The notes under the pieces are model-generated. The model ran no database searches. It was not told where the DNA came from and saw only the letters and a list, made by a program, of their open reading frames with translations. A DNA stretch of 64,000 nucleotides from Sediminibacterium sp. (lineage in GTDB: Bacteria; Bacteroidota; Bacteroidia; Chitinophagales; Chitinophagaceae), in NCBI GenBank assembly GCA_021300455.1, contig JAJTDP010000003.1, forward strand, positions 1-64,000, written 5' to 3'. The position numbers and the translations under genes were made by a program. Of this stretch, positions 1-8,250 are shown piece by piece; within the stretch, counting starts at the first letter, position 1; every line of letters starts with the position of its first letter.

Positions 1-1731
1 GGAGATAATGTAGGTGATGTGGCAGGTATGGGTGCCGATTTATTCGGTTCATATGTTGCTACCGTTTTAGCTACAATGGTATTAGGACAAGAAGTAACTG
101 CAGTGGGTGGTGGTAAATTAGTAGATGCCTTTGATGGTTTATCTCCAATTTTATTACCTATGATGATTGCAGGTGTAGGTATATTATTATCAATTATTGG
201 AACTTTATTTGTAAGAATAAGTGAGAATGCTGGTTTAAATACAGCAACAGTTCAAAAAGCATTGAACATGGGTAACTATGGTTCTATGATTTTAACAGCT
301 ATAGCTTGTTATTTTTTAGTAGGTTATATTCTTCCTGAAAACATGGCACTTCGTGGTATTGAGTTTACAAGAAATGGTGTGATTGGTGCCATAGCGGTGG
401 GTTTAATCGTAGGTACTTTAATGAGTATCATTACAGAATATTATACTGCTATGGGTAAGCGTCCAGTAATGAGTATTATTAAACAATCAAGCACAGGACA
501 TGCAACCAATATTATTGGTGGATTAGCAATAGGTATGGAATCTACTTTCATGCCAATTATTGTATTAGCTGCAGGTATATTCGGAGCTTCTTATTGCGCA
601 GGTTTATATGGAGTAGCGATTGCTGCTGCAGGTATGATGGCAACAACGGCTATGCAATTAGCGATTGATGCTTTTGGTCCTATCGCAGATAACGCTGGTG
701 GTATTGCAGAGATGAGTGAACTACCTGCTGAAGTGCGTGAGAAAACAGATATTTTAGATGCGGTGGGAAACACTACTGCTGCAAGCGGTAAAGGTTTTGC
801 CATTGCTTCTGCTGCATTAACTTCATTAGCATTGTTTGCTGCCTTCGTAGGTGTGGCGATGCCAGACAATCAACATATTGATATTTATAAAGCCGATGTA
901 TTAGCTGCTTTATTTGTAGGTGGAATGATTCCATTTATATTCTCTTCATTAGCTATTCGCGCTGTAGGTGAAGCGGCAATGGCCATGGTTGAAGAGGTTC
1001 GTCGTCAGTTCCGCACTATTCCAGGTATTATGGAAGGTACAGGTAAGCCTGAATATGAAAAATGTGTGGCTATCTCTACTGAAGCTTCTTTAAAGAAGAT
1101 GATGTTACCAGGTGCTATCACCATCATCTCTCCTATTTTAATTGGATTTACAATGGGCCCAGAAGCCTTAGGTGGTTTCTTAGCAGGTGCTACAGTAAGT
1201 GGTGTATTGATGGGTATATTCCAAAACAATGCAGGTGGTGCTTGGGATAATGCTAAAAAATCTTTTGAAAAAGGTGTTGAAATTAATGGTGAGATGTTCT
1301 ATAAAAAATCTGAACCACATAAGGCTTCTGTAACAGGAGATACAGTGGGTGATCCATTTAAAGATACATCTGGCCCTTCAATGAATATCTTGATCAAGTT
1401 GATGTCAATTGTTTCATTGGTGATTGCGCCAAGTTTAGCACAATTGCATCCAACGAAAGCAATGGAGACAAAATCTCAAACTGTTGAAATTTCAGTGATA
1501 AGAACTGATACTGCAGCAGATGCTAAAATTATGAATGATACTGCAACCACTGTAACTATCTCTGCGAATACTAAAACATTATTACAAGCATTGCAAGAAG
1601 AAGGTATTGCTCCAATTGACAATGTTAAGATTCAGATCTTAGATGGTAAGATTACAGTGAATGGCAAGGCCTTAACTGCAGAGCAGAATGCTAAATTCTC
1701 CTCTTATCTTAAGACTAATAATAAAAAATAA
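1..1731 (+). CDS. hppA: Membrane-bound K+-dependent pyrophosphatase (5' truncated by window)
   Basis: Membrane pyrophosphatase that couples PPi hydrolysis to H+ and/or Na+ export across the inner membrane. The frame is open from base 1 and the first codons already encode the catalytic [13 protein letters not shown] motif, so the true start lies upstream and the first ATG in the window is internal. Many hydrophobic segments follow. The motif GNTTAA carries Ala where K+-independent enzymes have Lys, which points to the K+-dependent class (family knowledge). The usual C-terminal end, around [16 protein letters not shown], is followed by about 94 extra residues, soluble-looking and Thr/Ala rich, not part of the common core. 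A strong terminator follows. H+ versus Na+ specificity cannot be decided from what is visible. Confidence 0.95.
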   Translation, partial: GDNVGDVAGMGADLFGSYVATVLATMVLGQEVTAVGGGKLVDAFDGLSPILLPMMIAGVGILLSIIGTLFVRISENAGLNTATVQKALNMGNYGSMILTAIACYFLVGYILPENMALRGIEFTRNGVIGAIAVGLIVGTLMSIITEYYTAMGKRPVMSIIKQSSTGHATNIIGGLAIGMESTFMPIIVLAAGIFGASYCAGLYGVAIAAAGMMATTAMQLAIDAFGPIADNAGGIAEMSELPAEVREKTDILDAVGNTTAASGKGFAIASAALTSLALFAAFVGVAMPDNQHIDIYKADVLAALFVGGMIPFIFSSLAIRAVGEAAMAMVEEVRRQFRTIPGIMEGTGKPEYEKCVAISTEASLKKMMLPGAITIISPILIGFTMGPEALGGFLAGATVSGVLMGIFQNNAGGAWDNAKKSFEKGVEINGEMFYKKSEPHKASVTGDTVGDPFKDTSGPSMNILIKLMSIVSLVIAPSLAQLHPTKAMETKSQTVEISVIRTDTAADAKIMNDTATTVTISANTKTLLQALQEEGIAPIDNVKIQILDGKITVNGKALTAEQNAKFSSYLKTNNKK

Positions 1732-1800
1732 AGTTAAAAGAGTTTACGATTAAGACTCCTAATTTATAGTTTTAAAGCCTAGGATTTAAAAAATTAACAA

Positions 1801-1833
1801 AATCCCTCCGATATTTTCGGGGGGATTTTTTTG
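1801..1833 (+). terminator. Rho-independent terminator after hppA
   Basis: An 11-bp stem (aatccctccga / tcggggggatt, one G-T wobble) with a 5-nt loop is followed by a run of T. It separates hppA from the blaI-like gene. Confidence 0.85.
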
Positions 1834-1847
1834 TTAGTTCCTATAAT

Positions 1848-1866
1848 TTCGTAGATTGCTTACGAA
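1848..1866. promoter_or_regulatory. Inverted repeat upstream of blaI-like gene (possible operator)
   Basis: Perfect 6-bp arms TTCGTA and TACGAA are separated by 7 nt and end 16 nt before the blaI-like ATG. A TATAAT-like string follows at about 1875. BlaI/MecI regulators bind dyads in their own promoters, so an autoregulatory operator is plausible, but the sequence is not the known TACA/TGTA BlaI box. Inference only. Confidence 0.35.
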
Positions 1867-1882
1867 TTCAATCGTATAATAT

Positions 1883-2260
1883 ATGAATAAGACTATTAGG
1901 CCTACAGAGAGTGAATTAGAAATTCTAAGCATTTTATGGGAAAAAGAAAATGCGACTGTGAGAGAAGTGCATGAAGTAGTACAAAAAACCAAGGATGTAG
2001 GTTATACCACTACCCTTAAACTTATGCAAATTATGAACGAAAAGGGCCTCGTTACAAGAAATGTAAGTTCTAAAACTCATATATACACTCCTACTTTAAA
2101 AAGAGAAAAAGCGCAGGAGCAATTTGTAGGCAAAATGATTCAAACTTTATTTAGTGGAAGTACTTCTCAGTTGGTGATGCAAGCCCTAGGTAAACATAAA
2201 CCCTCTGATAGTGATTTAGCTGAAATAAAATCTATGATTCAAAAACTAGAACGCAAATAA
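1883..2260 (+). CDS. BlaI/MecI/CopY-family transcriptional repressor
   Basis: A 125-residue winged-helix repressor. The N-terminus (TESELEILSILWE, then GYTTTLKLMQIMNEKGLV) is the standard BlaI DNA-binding domain, and the C-terminal part (about 85-125) corresponds to the helical dimerisation and cleavage region. It ends 6 bp before a BlaR1-type peptidase gene, the usual repressor/sensor pairing. In this family the repressor is inactivated by the partner peptidase. No beta-lactamase or penicillin-binding protein gene lies nearby, so the regulated target is unknown and may be only this operon or distant genes. Confidence 0.92.
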   Translation: MNKTIRPTESELEILSILWEKENATVREVHEVVQKTKDVGYTTTLKLMQIMNEKGLVTRNVSSKTHIYTPTLKREKAQEQFVGKMIQTLFSGSTSQLVMQALGKHKPSDSDLAEIKSMIQKLERK

Positions 2261-2266
2261 GTATTC

Positions 2267-3820
2267 ATGCATTTCTTAACCAATATACCATTAGCGATTA
2301 TAAATAATATAGGCTTCTTAGCTATATTATTTTTGGTATATCAGGTAGCGAAAAGTTTACAAGAAAAAGAAATACTTACCCTGCAAGCTGCCCATTTATT
2401 TAATATGGCTAGTTTTTTTCAAGGCTTGGGCTTGGTTCAATTTATATTGCTTCTATTTTACCCTCAATTAAGTTTTGAATTAGTTAGCCAAAATTTAAAT
2501 CTAGTCAATTCAAGTATATCATCCTTGTTTATCCAAGCGCCCATTCATTGGCTTTCATTTATAGCTTGGCTATATTGTATAATCCTACTCGTACTTATAT
2601 TTAAGACGGCATTTCAATTTTACCAATTAGCTCTTTTAGTTAAATCAGCTAATTTTTCAAACATAGAAGCCACAAATTCCTATTCTTCATTTATAAATAG
2701 TTTACCTAATTCTATTATAAGCAGAAAAGTAAAACTAGGTATTTCATCATCCATTGAAACCCCTATTAGCCTTGGTTGGATTGAGCCTATTATACTTTTG
2801 CCTATTGCCATAGTCAATCAATTAAGCGTAAAAGAAATAGAGAGTATTATTTTACATGAATGGGCACATATACTTAGAAACGATTATCTCATTAATTTAA
2901 TGACCAGCTTTGTTCAACTGGTTTTATTCTTTAATCCTTTTGTTTATTTATTCAATAAAGAAATTAGCCTTCAAAGAGAAATTGCCTGCGATAGCTTTGT
3001 ATTAAATACTTCGGTGGAAAAATTAGATTATTTAAATACACTTTTTAAAATGGCAACTGCCATTCGTGCCAAAGACGCAGCTATTCAAAATACAAATAAG
3101 TGGACAATGGGCTTTATAAATATGCCTAATGAACTTTTATACAGGGTAAAATTTTTGACAAAAAACAAAAGGTTCAATTTAATTCAGTCTACTAAAATAA
3201 TGCTTACTACTATGCTAGCCAGTTTGCTGTTTTTCATCCCTTTTGATAAAAAACAAAATAAGCTAGTTACTAAAGTACAACCAAAGGTTTTATTTGCTTC
3301 AACAATAGTTTTCAGCAAGAAAGTAATTAATAACCCAACAACTTTAAAATCAACAGATTCTAAAATTACTATTCAAAAAAATAATTACCTGCTTCCAAAA
3401 CAAACTGATGAAAATACAGCAATAGTGAATTGGAATGATGTAAGTCTCCCCTCTAATTTAATCAATGAGTCATATGATGAGATGGTACAAAAAACAATTA
3501 GTTGGATAAAAACGCGTGAAGTAGAGAGTCAATTTACAAGTTATCAGGAAAATATAGAAGCTGTTGAATTTGAAGTGGCGGAGAAATTATTAATGCGTGC
3601 CATTTTCACCAATTACCAATTAAAAAGAGAATTGTTAAATGATCGTTTAACCAAGGCCACCAATGAAAAAGAAGCCATGGATTATGTGGTGAATAGTAAA
3701 GAATGGGAACAGATGCAACAATATGAAAAGTGGACGGCTGAATTTTTGAAAAAACATCCCCTACCTGTTGACACCACCACTTCTTTTTCTACGCTGAAGG
3801 CTCGGATAATTGTTTACTAA
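2267..3820 (+). CDS. BlaR1-type M56 family membrane metallopeptidase
   Basis: A 517-residue inner-membrane zinc peptidase, second gene of the repressor/sensor pair. Several N-terminal hydrophobic helices (about 10-130) precede the zinc motif HEWAH in IILHEWAHILRNDY near residue 200 and the downstream ILxREIACDSF-like segment typical of M56 proteins. A further membrane segment sits near residue 310. The remaining roughly 200 C-terminal residues are soluble and show no SxxK/SxN/KTG penicillin-sensor domain, so this is not a classical beta-lactam sensor. The signal sensed is unknown. The 3' end overlaps the convergent WbqC gene by 32 bp. Confidence 0.9.
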   Translation: MHFLTNIPLAIINNIGFLAILFLVYQVAKSLQEKEILTLQAAHLFNMASFFQGLGLVQFILLLFYPQLSFELVSQNLNLVNSSISSLFIQAPIHWLSFIAWLYCIILLVLIFKTAFQFYQLALLVKSANFSNIEATNSYSSFINSLPNSIISRKVKLGISSSIETPISLGWIEPIILLPIAIVNQLSVKEIESIILHEWAHILRNDYLINLMTSFVQLVLFFNPFVYLFNKEISLQREIACDSFVLNTSVEKLDYLNTLFKMATAIRAKDAAIQNTNKWTMGFINMPNELLYRVKFLTKNKRFNLIQSTKIMLTTMLASLLFFIPFDKKQNKLVTKVQPKVLFASTIVFSKKVINNPTTLKSTDSKITIQKNNYLLPKQTDENTAIVNWNDVSLPSNLINESYDEMVQKTISWIKTREVESQFTSYQENIEAVEFEVAEKLLMRAIFTNYQLKRELLNDRLTKATNEKEAMDYVVNSKEWEQMQQYEKWTAEFLKKHPLPVDTTTSFSTLKARIIVY

Positions 3821-4433
3821 TTTCTTTTCCTCCTTCGCAAAATAGCCAGTCTAGTATACTTAGGTTAGAAGTAAAGCCCTTAGTTGATTCAAATACCTGC
3901 CTATAGGGATATTGAATAGCAAACTGTTCATAATTATTGGGTTGCCATGGAAGCATTGTTTTTTGTTTACTATTTACTTCAAGTTCCACTGAAACTTTCT
4001 TGACTTCTTTGATAGGTACTTTGCAATCTATCAATTCCCATTTACCTTTAATTGATTTTTTTATAAATTGATGGCAGTCCTCTAAAAAATCAACTAAGTA
4101 TTCTTTTTTTGTAGCGTAAAGTTTTTCAATATCGGCTTCATAGTATTCAAAATACGGAGCACTTTTATAACATGTTTTAATGGCTTTACAATGCTGTGCC
4201 TGCCAAGGTGCATCATAGGCAATGAGAATGTCCTTAATGGGTGTTTTTTGTTCTCTTCCACCCAATATGGGAATGGTTAGATTCAATGGCCCCTGTGCAC
4301 TTAAAATGACCATTCTATTTTTAAAACTCATCTTGGTAAAAGCTGCTTCTTTATCAAAACATAACTGCTTTTGATTATAGATTAATTCTATAAAGCAAAT
4401 AGGCCCAAAATATTGATAATCGCTTAGCATCAT
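3789..4433 (-). CDS. WbqC family protein
   Basis: A 214-residue protein recognised as WbqC-like from the opening MLSDYQYFGPICFIELI, the segment LTIPILGG and the spacing of aromatic residues in the DAPWQAQHCKAI region. WbqC proteins often sit in polysaccharide clusters. Their biochemical role is not well established and a catalytic role in sugar modification is only suspected. Two consecutive Met codons make the exact start uncertain by one residue. The gene is convergent with, and overlaps, the 3' end of the M56 peptidase gene. No glycan gene is adjacent. Confidence 0.85.
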   Translation of the reverse strand: MMLSDYQYFGPICFIELIYNQKQLCFDKEAAFTKMSFKNRMVILSAQGPLNLTIPILGGREQKTPIKDILIAYDAPWQAQHCKAIKTCYKSAPYFEYYEADIEKLYATKKEYLVDFLEDCHQFIKKSIKGKWELIDCKVPIKEVKKVSVELEVNSKQKTMLPWQPNNYEQFAIQYPYRQVFESTKGFTSNLSILDWLFCEGGKEISKQLSEPSA

Positions 4434-4514
4434 GTCTTAACAAAAACTTATGTAAATATATTTTTACATTCCCCAATTAACTAATAATTTTTGATAATTT
4501 TAGAGAAATCTTTT

Positions 4515-4979
4515 ATGAAGTCTACTACTTACCTTTTATTCGCTGTTATAATATTTTTTTCAGCCTGCGCCGAGCCAAGTCCACTTATTTTCAAAGGGGT
4601 TCAATCAATCAAAATTGAAAAAGCTAGTTTGGGTAAGAATAGTTTTAAAGCAGAGTTTGCTTATCAAAATCCCAATCGTTTTGGACTAGTACTTAATAAA
4701 TTAGATTGTAATGTATTTATCAATGATCAGTTATTTACGCAATATAAAATAGATACCAACTTTATCATACCAGCCAATGCCGAATTTGTATTACCGGCTA
4801 ACATGGAAATAGAACTAAGTTCTTTATTGAAAAATAGCGTTGATATTTTATTAAATAAGCCTATGAAAGTGGGTATTAAAGGAAATGCCACTATTTCAAA
4901 AGGTATGTTCACTAAAACTATTCCAATTAATTTTGAGACGTATCAGAAATTAAATTTAAGAGAGGCTATTATGAAATAG
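4515..4979 (+). CDS. LEA type 2 domain lipoprotein
   Basis: About 154 residues. I chose the ATG at 4515 (MKSTTYLLFAVIIFFSAC) over the track start because it gives a clean lipoprotein signal peptide with lipobox FSAC, so the mature protein is probably tethered in the envelope. The rest is one LEA-type-2 beta-sandwich: a strand rich in KAEFAYQNPNRFG, where the NPN turn is typical, followed by alternating hydrophobic strands. The molecular function of such proteins in Bacteroidetes is unknown. It is convergent with pyrE, with 47 bp between stops and no clear terminator. Confidence 0.75.
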   Translation: MKSTTYLLFAVIIFFSACAEPSPLIFKGVQSIKIEKASLGKNSFKAEFAYQNPNRFGLVLNKLDCNVFINDQLFTQYKIDTNFIIPANAEFVLPANMEIELSSLLKNSVDILLNKPMKVGIKGNATISKGMFTKTIPINFETYQKLNLREAIMK

Positions 4980-5026
4980 TAGTATTCAAAAATAGCTAGT
5001 CTTATGAAATAAATAGGTTTAATTAT

Positions 5027-5656
5027 TTATATATTCCAAGTACTTGGACTTTCTCTCCACTGCATTAATGTTTCTTGGGTTTTGCTATCTACCTCCCCCT
5101 TCTCTACTGCTAAGTCAATCAAACTTGCATAATTGGTTAAAGAATAATAGGGCACTCCTGCTGATTTAAAGGCTTCGTCTGCTAATGCAAATCCATAATT
5201 AAAAATAGACACCATACCCACCACTTCCAATCCTGCATTTCTTAAAACGTCCACTACTTGTAAACTACTCTTACCTGTAGAGATTAAATCTTCAATGACT
5301 AAAATTTTATTGGTTGTGGCATAAGCACCCTCTATTTGATTGCCAAGTCCATGTTCTTTGGGTTTTGGTCTAACGTATATATAAGGTAGTTTTAATTGAT
5401 CTGCTGCCATCGCACCCCAAGGAATACCTGCGGTAGCCACCCCTGCTAACATATCAGCCCCTTCAAACTTTTCAAAAATAACATTGCACATTTCACTTTT
5501 AATAAAATCTCTTACATATGGGAAGGATAATACCTTTCTATTATCACAATAAATTGGACTTTTCCAGCCACTTGCCCATGTAAATGGATTATTTGGGCTT
5601 AATTTTACAGCACCTACTTGAAGTAGTTTTTCGGCAACGGCTTTCTGATTTGTCAT
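5027..5656 (-). CDS. pyrE: Orotate phosphoribosyltransferase
   Basis: Converts orotate plus PRPP to OMP, the fifth step of pyrimidine synthesis. The start is placed at MTNQKAVAEKLLQ (209 residues); the 32-residue upstream extension in the ORF track runs through the promoter and is not protein-like. Visible signatures are the PRPP loop VIEDLISTGKSS, the orotate-binding WxSGWKSPIYCDNR region near the N-terminus and the catalytic loop segment RPKPKEHGLGNQIEG. The length is normal. The gene is divergent from the Nudix gene and has a TACATTTG -7 element 18 bp upstream of its start. Confidence 0.96.
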   Translation of the reverse strand: MTNQKAVAEKLLQVGAVKLSPNNPFTWASGWKSPIYCDNRKVLSFPYVRDFIKSEMCNVIFEKFEGADMLAGVATAGIPWGAMAADQLKLPYIYVRPKPKEHGLGNQIEGAYATTNKILVIEDLISTGKSSLQVVDVLRNAGLEVVGMVSIFNYGFALADEAFKSAGVPYYSLTNYASLIDLAVEKGEVDSKTQETLMQWRESPSTWNI

Positions 5657-5674
5657 AGGAATTCTTTCTACTGG

Positions 5675-5682
5675 CAAATGTA
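5675..5682 (-). promoter_or_regulatory. Bacteroidetes -7 element for pyrE
   Basis: The minus strand reads TACATTTG (TAnnTTTG consensus), ending 19 nt from the pyrE ATG. It implies a short 5' leader of roughly 10-15 nt. Confidence 0.5.
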
Positions 5683-5735
5683 AAGTCAAATTGCTAAATT
5701 CACTCCAGGACTTACAAAATACTATACACATTTTT

Positions 5736-6158
5736 ATGCCCAAACAAATCATAGCAGCTGGTGGCCTTGTAACAAATGCTCAAGGTGAAATTTTATGGAT
5801 ATTTAGAAGGGGTTTCTGGGATTTACCCAAGGGAAAATTAGATGAGGGGGAAACCATTCAAACTTGTGCTGTTAGAGAAGTGGAGGAAGAGACCGGCATA
5901 CAGAACATCAAATTACATGCATTATTGAAATTTACGAATCATCTTTATTTTGATAAATATTTACAAGAGGAAGTGGTAAAACGTACTTATTGGTTTCATA
6001 TGACTATTGCAGATATGCAAAAAGGAAATCCTCAAACAACAGAAGATATTGAAAAAATTGAGTGGCATTCTTTAGCTACTGCAAGACATTGTTTAGAACA
6101 AACTTATCCAACTATACTAGAAGTAATAGAAGCGTACCGATTAAAAATTAATCAGTAG
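5736..6158 (+). CDS. NUDIX hydrolase
   Basis: A 140-residue hydrolase of nucleoside-diphosphate-linked substrates. The ATG at 5736 (MPKQIIAAGGLV) is preferred over the track start, which adds 15 non-homologous-looking residues. The complete Nudix box is visible: G-x5-E-x7-REVEEETGI beginning at GKLDEGE near residue 40, with the preceding FWDLPKG typical of the family. Substrate cannot be read from sequence; a diadenosine polyphosphate or (d)NTP-type substrate is possible. The stop lies 4 bp from the stop of convergent coaD. Confidence 0.9.
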   Translation: MPKQIIAAGGLVTNAQGEILWIFRRGFWDLPKGKLDEGETIQTCAVREVEEETGIQNIKLHALLKFTNHLYFDKYLQEEVVKRTYWFHMTIADMQKGNPQTTEDIEKIEWHSLATARHCLEQTYPTILEVIEAYRLKINQ

Positions 6159-6162
6159 GTTG

Positions 6163-6633
6163 TTATATATTCAAACTTTTGATAACTGCTTCAGGTAAGA
6201 ATGGAGAAGCATCTCCCCCGTTTCTAATAATATCTCTTACAATAGTTGATGCTACAGAAGTATATTTAGGTTCTCCTGTTAAAAAAATAGTTTCAATATG
6301 TCTATCCATGGTACGATTGGCATCAGCAATTGTTTTCTCATATTCAAAATCGCTTACATAGCGAATGCCTCTTAAAATAAATTTAGCGCCAATAGATTGA
6401 CAAAACTTTACAGTGAGTCCATCATAAATAGCAACCTCCACCTGTGGTTGGTCTTTGTAAATATCTTCAAACCACTGTTTTCTTTGATCAGCCGTAAACA
6501 TAGGATCCTTGGAAGCATTGATACCTATACCTACTACCACTTTATCAAATAAGGGTAAGGATCTATCAATAATATCAATATGACCTAAAGTAACGGGATC
6601 AAATGTTCCAGGAAATAAGCAGATTCTTTGCAT
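6163..6633 (-). CDS. coaD: Phosphopantetheine adenylyltransferase
   Basis: Transfers AMP from ATP to 4'-phosphopantetheine, the penultimate step of coenzyme A synthesis. The 156 residues match the usual length. The nucleotidyltransferase motif GTFDPVTLGHIDI is at the N-terminus; the substrate-binding LRGIRYVSDFEYE lies near residue 90 and the KYTSVASTIVRDI motif (ISSS-type loop) near 125. Located 55 bp downstream of pyrB on the same strand, so cotranscription with pyrRB is possible. Confidence 0.97.
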   Translation of the reverse strand: MQRICLFPGTFDPVTLGHIDIIDRSLPLFDKVVVGIGINASKDPMFTADQRKQWFEDIYKDQPQVEVAIYDGLTVKFCQSIGAKFILRGIRYVSDFEYEKTIADANRTMDRHIETIFLTGEPKYTSVASTIVRDIIRNGGDASPFLPEAVIKSLNI

Positions 6634-6687
6634 GGCTTAAAAGTAAGAAAATAGTTAGGAAAAACGAGATTAAGAAGGATTTACTAA

Positions 6688-7620
6688 TTAAGAAGGGTTG
6701 GTTCTCCCTGTTAAAAGGTATAAACAAGCCATTCTTACTGCCACCCCATTTTCTACCTGGTCTAAAATGATGGAGTGTGGGCTGTCTGCCACATTACTAT
6801 CTATTTCGACACCTCTATTGATGGGCCCAGGATGCATAATCACAATTTCTTTATTGAGTTTGTCTAGTCTATTTTTAGTAATGCCATAAGCTAGGTTATA
6901 TTCTCTTAAGGAAGAGAATAAAGGCTGATTTTGCCTCTCTAATTGAATTCTAAGCACATTGGCAACATCGCACCAAGCCAAGGCTTTGTCGATATTGTAT
7001 TCCACGCGCACATCCATGGCTTTTTGCAAATAAGTAGGTATTAAAGTGGGGGGGCCAGAGACCATTACTTCAGCTCCCATTTTTTTGAGTAAATAGATAT
7101 TACTTAAAGCAACCCTGCTATGCATAATGTCTCCAATAATGGCCACTTTTAAGCCTGCTAACCTGCCTGTTTTTTCTTGCATGGAAAAGGCGTCTAGCAA
7201 GGCCTGTGTAGGATGTTCGTTAATGCCGTCTCCTGCATTTATAATGGCTGCATCGATATGCTTTGCTAAATAGTGTGGTGCACCTGAGGCGCTATGGCGC
7301 ATGACCACCATATCGACCTTCATGCTAAGTATGTTATTGACTGTATCAAGTAAGGTTTCACCTTTCGCTGCAGAAGAACTGGAAACAGTAAAATTCACTA
7401 CGTCCGCAGACAAGCGTTTTTCAGCGAGTTCAAAGGAAATTCTTGTTCTGGTGGAATTCTCGTAAAAAAGGTTCACAATCGTAACGTCTCTTAAAGTGGG
7501 AACTTTTTTAACGGGTCTTTGTAAAACTTCTTTGAATTGAGTAGCGGTAGATAAAATAAGTTGGATATCCTCAGTTTTGAGGTCCTTGATACCAAGAAGA
7601 TGTTTGGTAGTTAGTGCCAT
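6688..7620 (-). CDS. pyrB: Aspartate carbamoyltransferase catalytic subunit
   Basis: Makes carbamoyl-aspartate from carbamoyl phosphate and aspartate, the committed pyrimidine step. It has 310 residues, with the carbamoyl-phosphate motif STRTRISFE near residue 55, HPTQALLDAFSM near 135 and HPGPINRGVEID near 265, all intact. pyrR lies 27 bp upstream on the same strand, giving a pyrR-pyrB operon. No regulatory subunit pyrI is seen here. A dihydroorotase homologue that has lost its metal ligands lies 12.6 kb away and could be a structural partner, which is only an inference. Confidence 0.97.
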   Translation of the reverse strand: MALTTKHLLGIKDLKTEDIQLILSTATQFKEVLQRPVKKVPTLRDVTIVNLFYENSTRTRISFELAEKRLSADVVNFTVSSSSAAKGETLLDTVNNILSMKVDMVVMRHSASGAPHYLAKHIDAAIINAGDGINEHPTQALLDAFSMQEKTGRLAGLKVAIIGDIMHSRVALSNIYLLKKMGAEVMVSGPPTLIPTYLQKAMDVRVEYNIDKALAWCDVANVLRIQLERQNQPLFSSLREYNLAYGITKNRLDKLNKEIVIMHPGPINRGVEIDSNVADSPHSIILDQVENGVAVRMACLYLLTGRTNPS

Positions 7621-7647
7621 TAAAAAACAAAATTAAAGTAAATTTTT

Positions 7648-8172
7648 CTAATCAACCAATAAAATAACGTCGTCCACCCCATCATTCTCTTTCCACCTTA
7701 CTTTAACCTTATAAGGGGATATATCTACCATTTCTTTACCTGTAAAGTCGGGTTGAATAGGCAATTCCCTACTGGGCTTGCGGTCTACGAGTACACATAA
7801 ACTTACTTTAGAGGGTCTTCCAAAAGAAAGTAAGGCATCTAGGGCTGCTCTAATGGTTCTGCCGGTAAAAAGCACATCGTCTATTAAAATTACCGTTTTG
7901 CCTTCAATACTAAAGGGTAAATCAGTGGCCTTTGCCAAATGTAAATCGGTTCTAACATCATCTCTGTAAAATGTAATATCTAATTTGCCATATTTAACTT
8001 GATCGGCTGGTATTTCATTGTGCAAGGCAGCTACTATTCGGTCGCTTAAAAATACGCCTCTAGGTTGTAGACCCACTATAACGGCATTGGTTAAACCAGG
8101 ATAAGTTTCCAAAATCTGATTGGCCAATCTTTTTACGATGCTGGGAAGCTGTTGCTCACTAATAAGCGTCAT
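7648..8172 (-). CDS. pyrR: PyrR bifunctional regulator / uracil phosphoribosyltransferase
   Basis: In Gram-positive bacteria PyrR binds pyr mRNA leaders in response to UMP and also has uracil phosphoribosyltransferase activity. The start is set at MTLISEQQLP (174 residues), the normal PyrR length; the track adds 32 residues that cross into the recF promoter. The PRPP loop is ILIDDVLFTGRTIRAAL near residue 100, and VGLQPRGVFLSDRI near 40 is characteristic of PyrR. Only 78 bp separate it from recF, and I see no attenuator stem-loop there, so any regulation differs from the Bacillus arrangement. Confidence 0.94.
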   Translation of the reverse strand: MTLISEQQLPSIVKRLANQILETYPGLTNAVIVGLQPRGVFLSDRIVAALHNEIPADQVKYGKLDITFYRDDVRTDLHLAKATDLPFSIEGKTVILIDDVLFTGRTIRAALDALLSFGRPSKVSLCVLVDRKPSRELPIQPDFTGKEMVDISPYKVKVRWKENDGVDDVILLVD

Positions 8173-8250
8173 GCTATAAAATTTTAATAAAATTACGTCC
8201 TTTTTATGAATTTTAAAGGGAGGAAACCATTCCCTTTGTATTTTGCACTC

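Noticed and set aside
591-1229. Minus-strand ORFs inside hppA
   Set aside because: Low-complexity Ala/Ile-rich shadows of the membrane protein frame, with no independent signal.
1883-3820. Beta-lactam resistance island
   Set aside because: A repressor/peptidase pair is present, but no beta-lactamase, PBP2a or mobile-element gene accompanies it.
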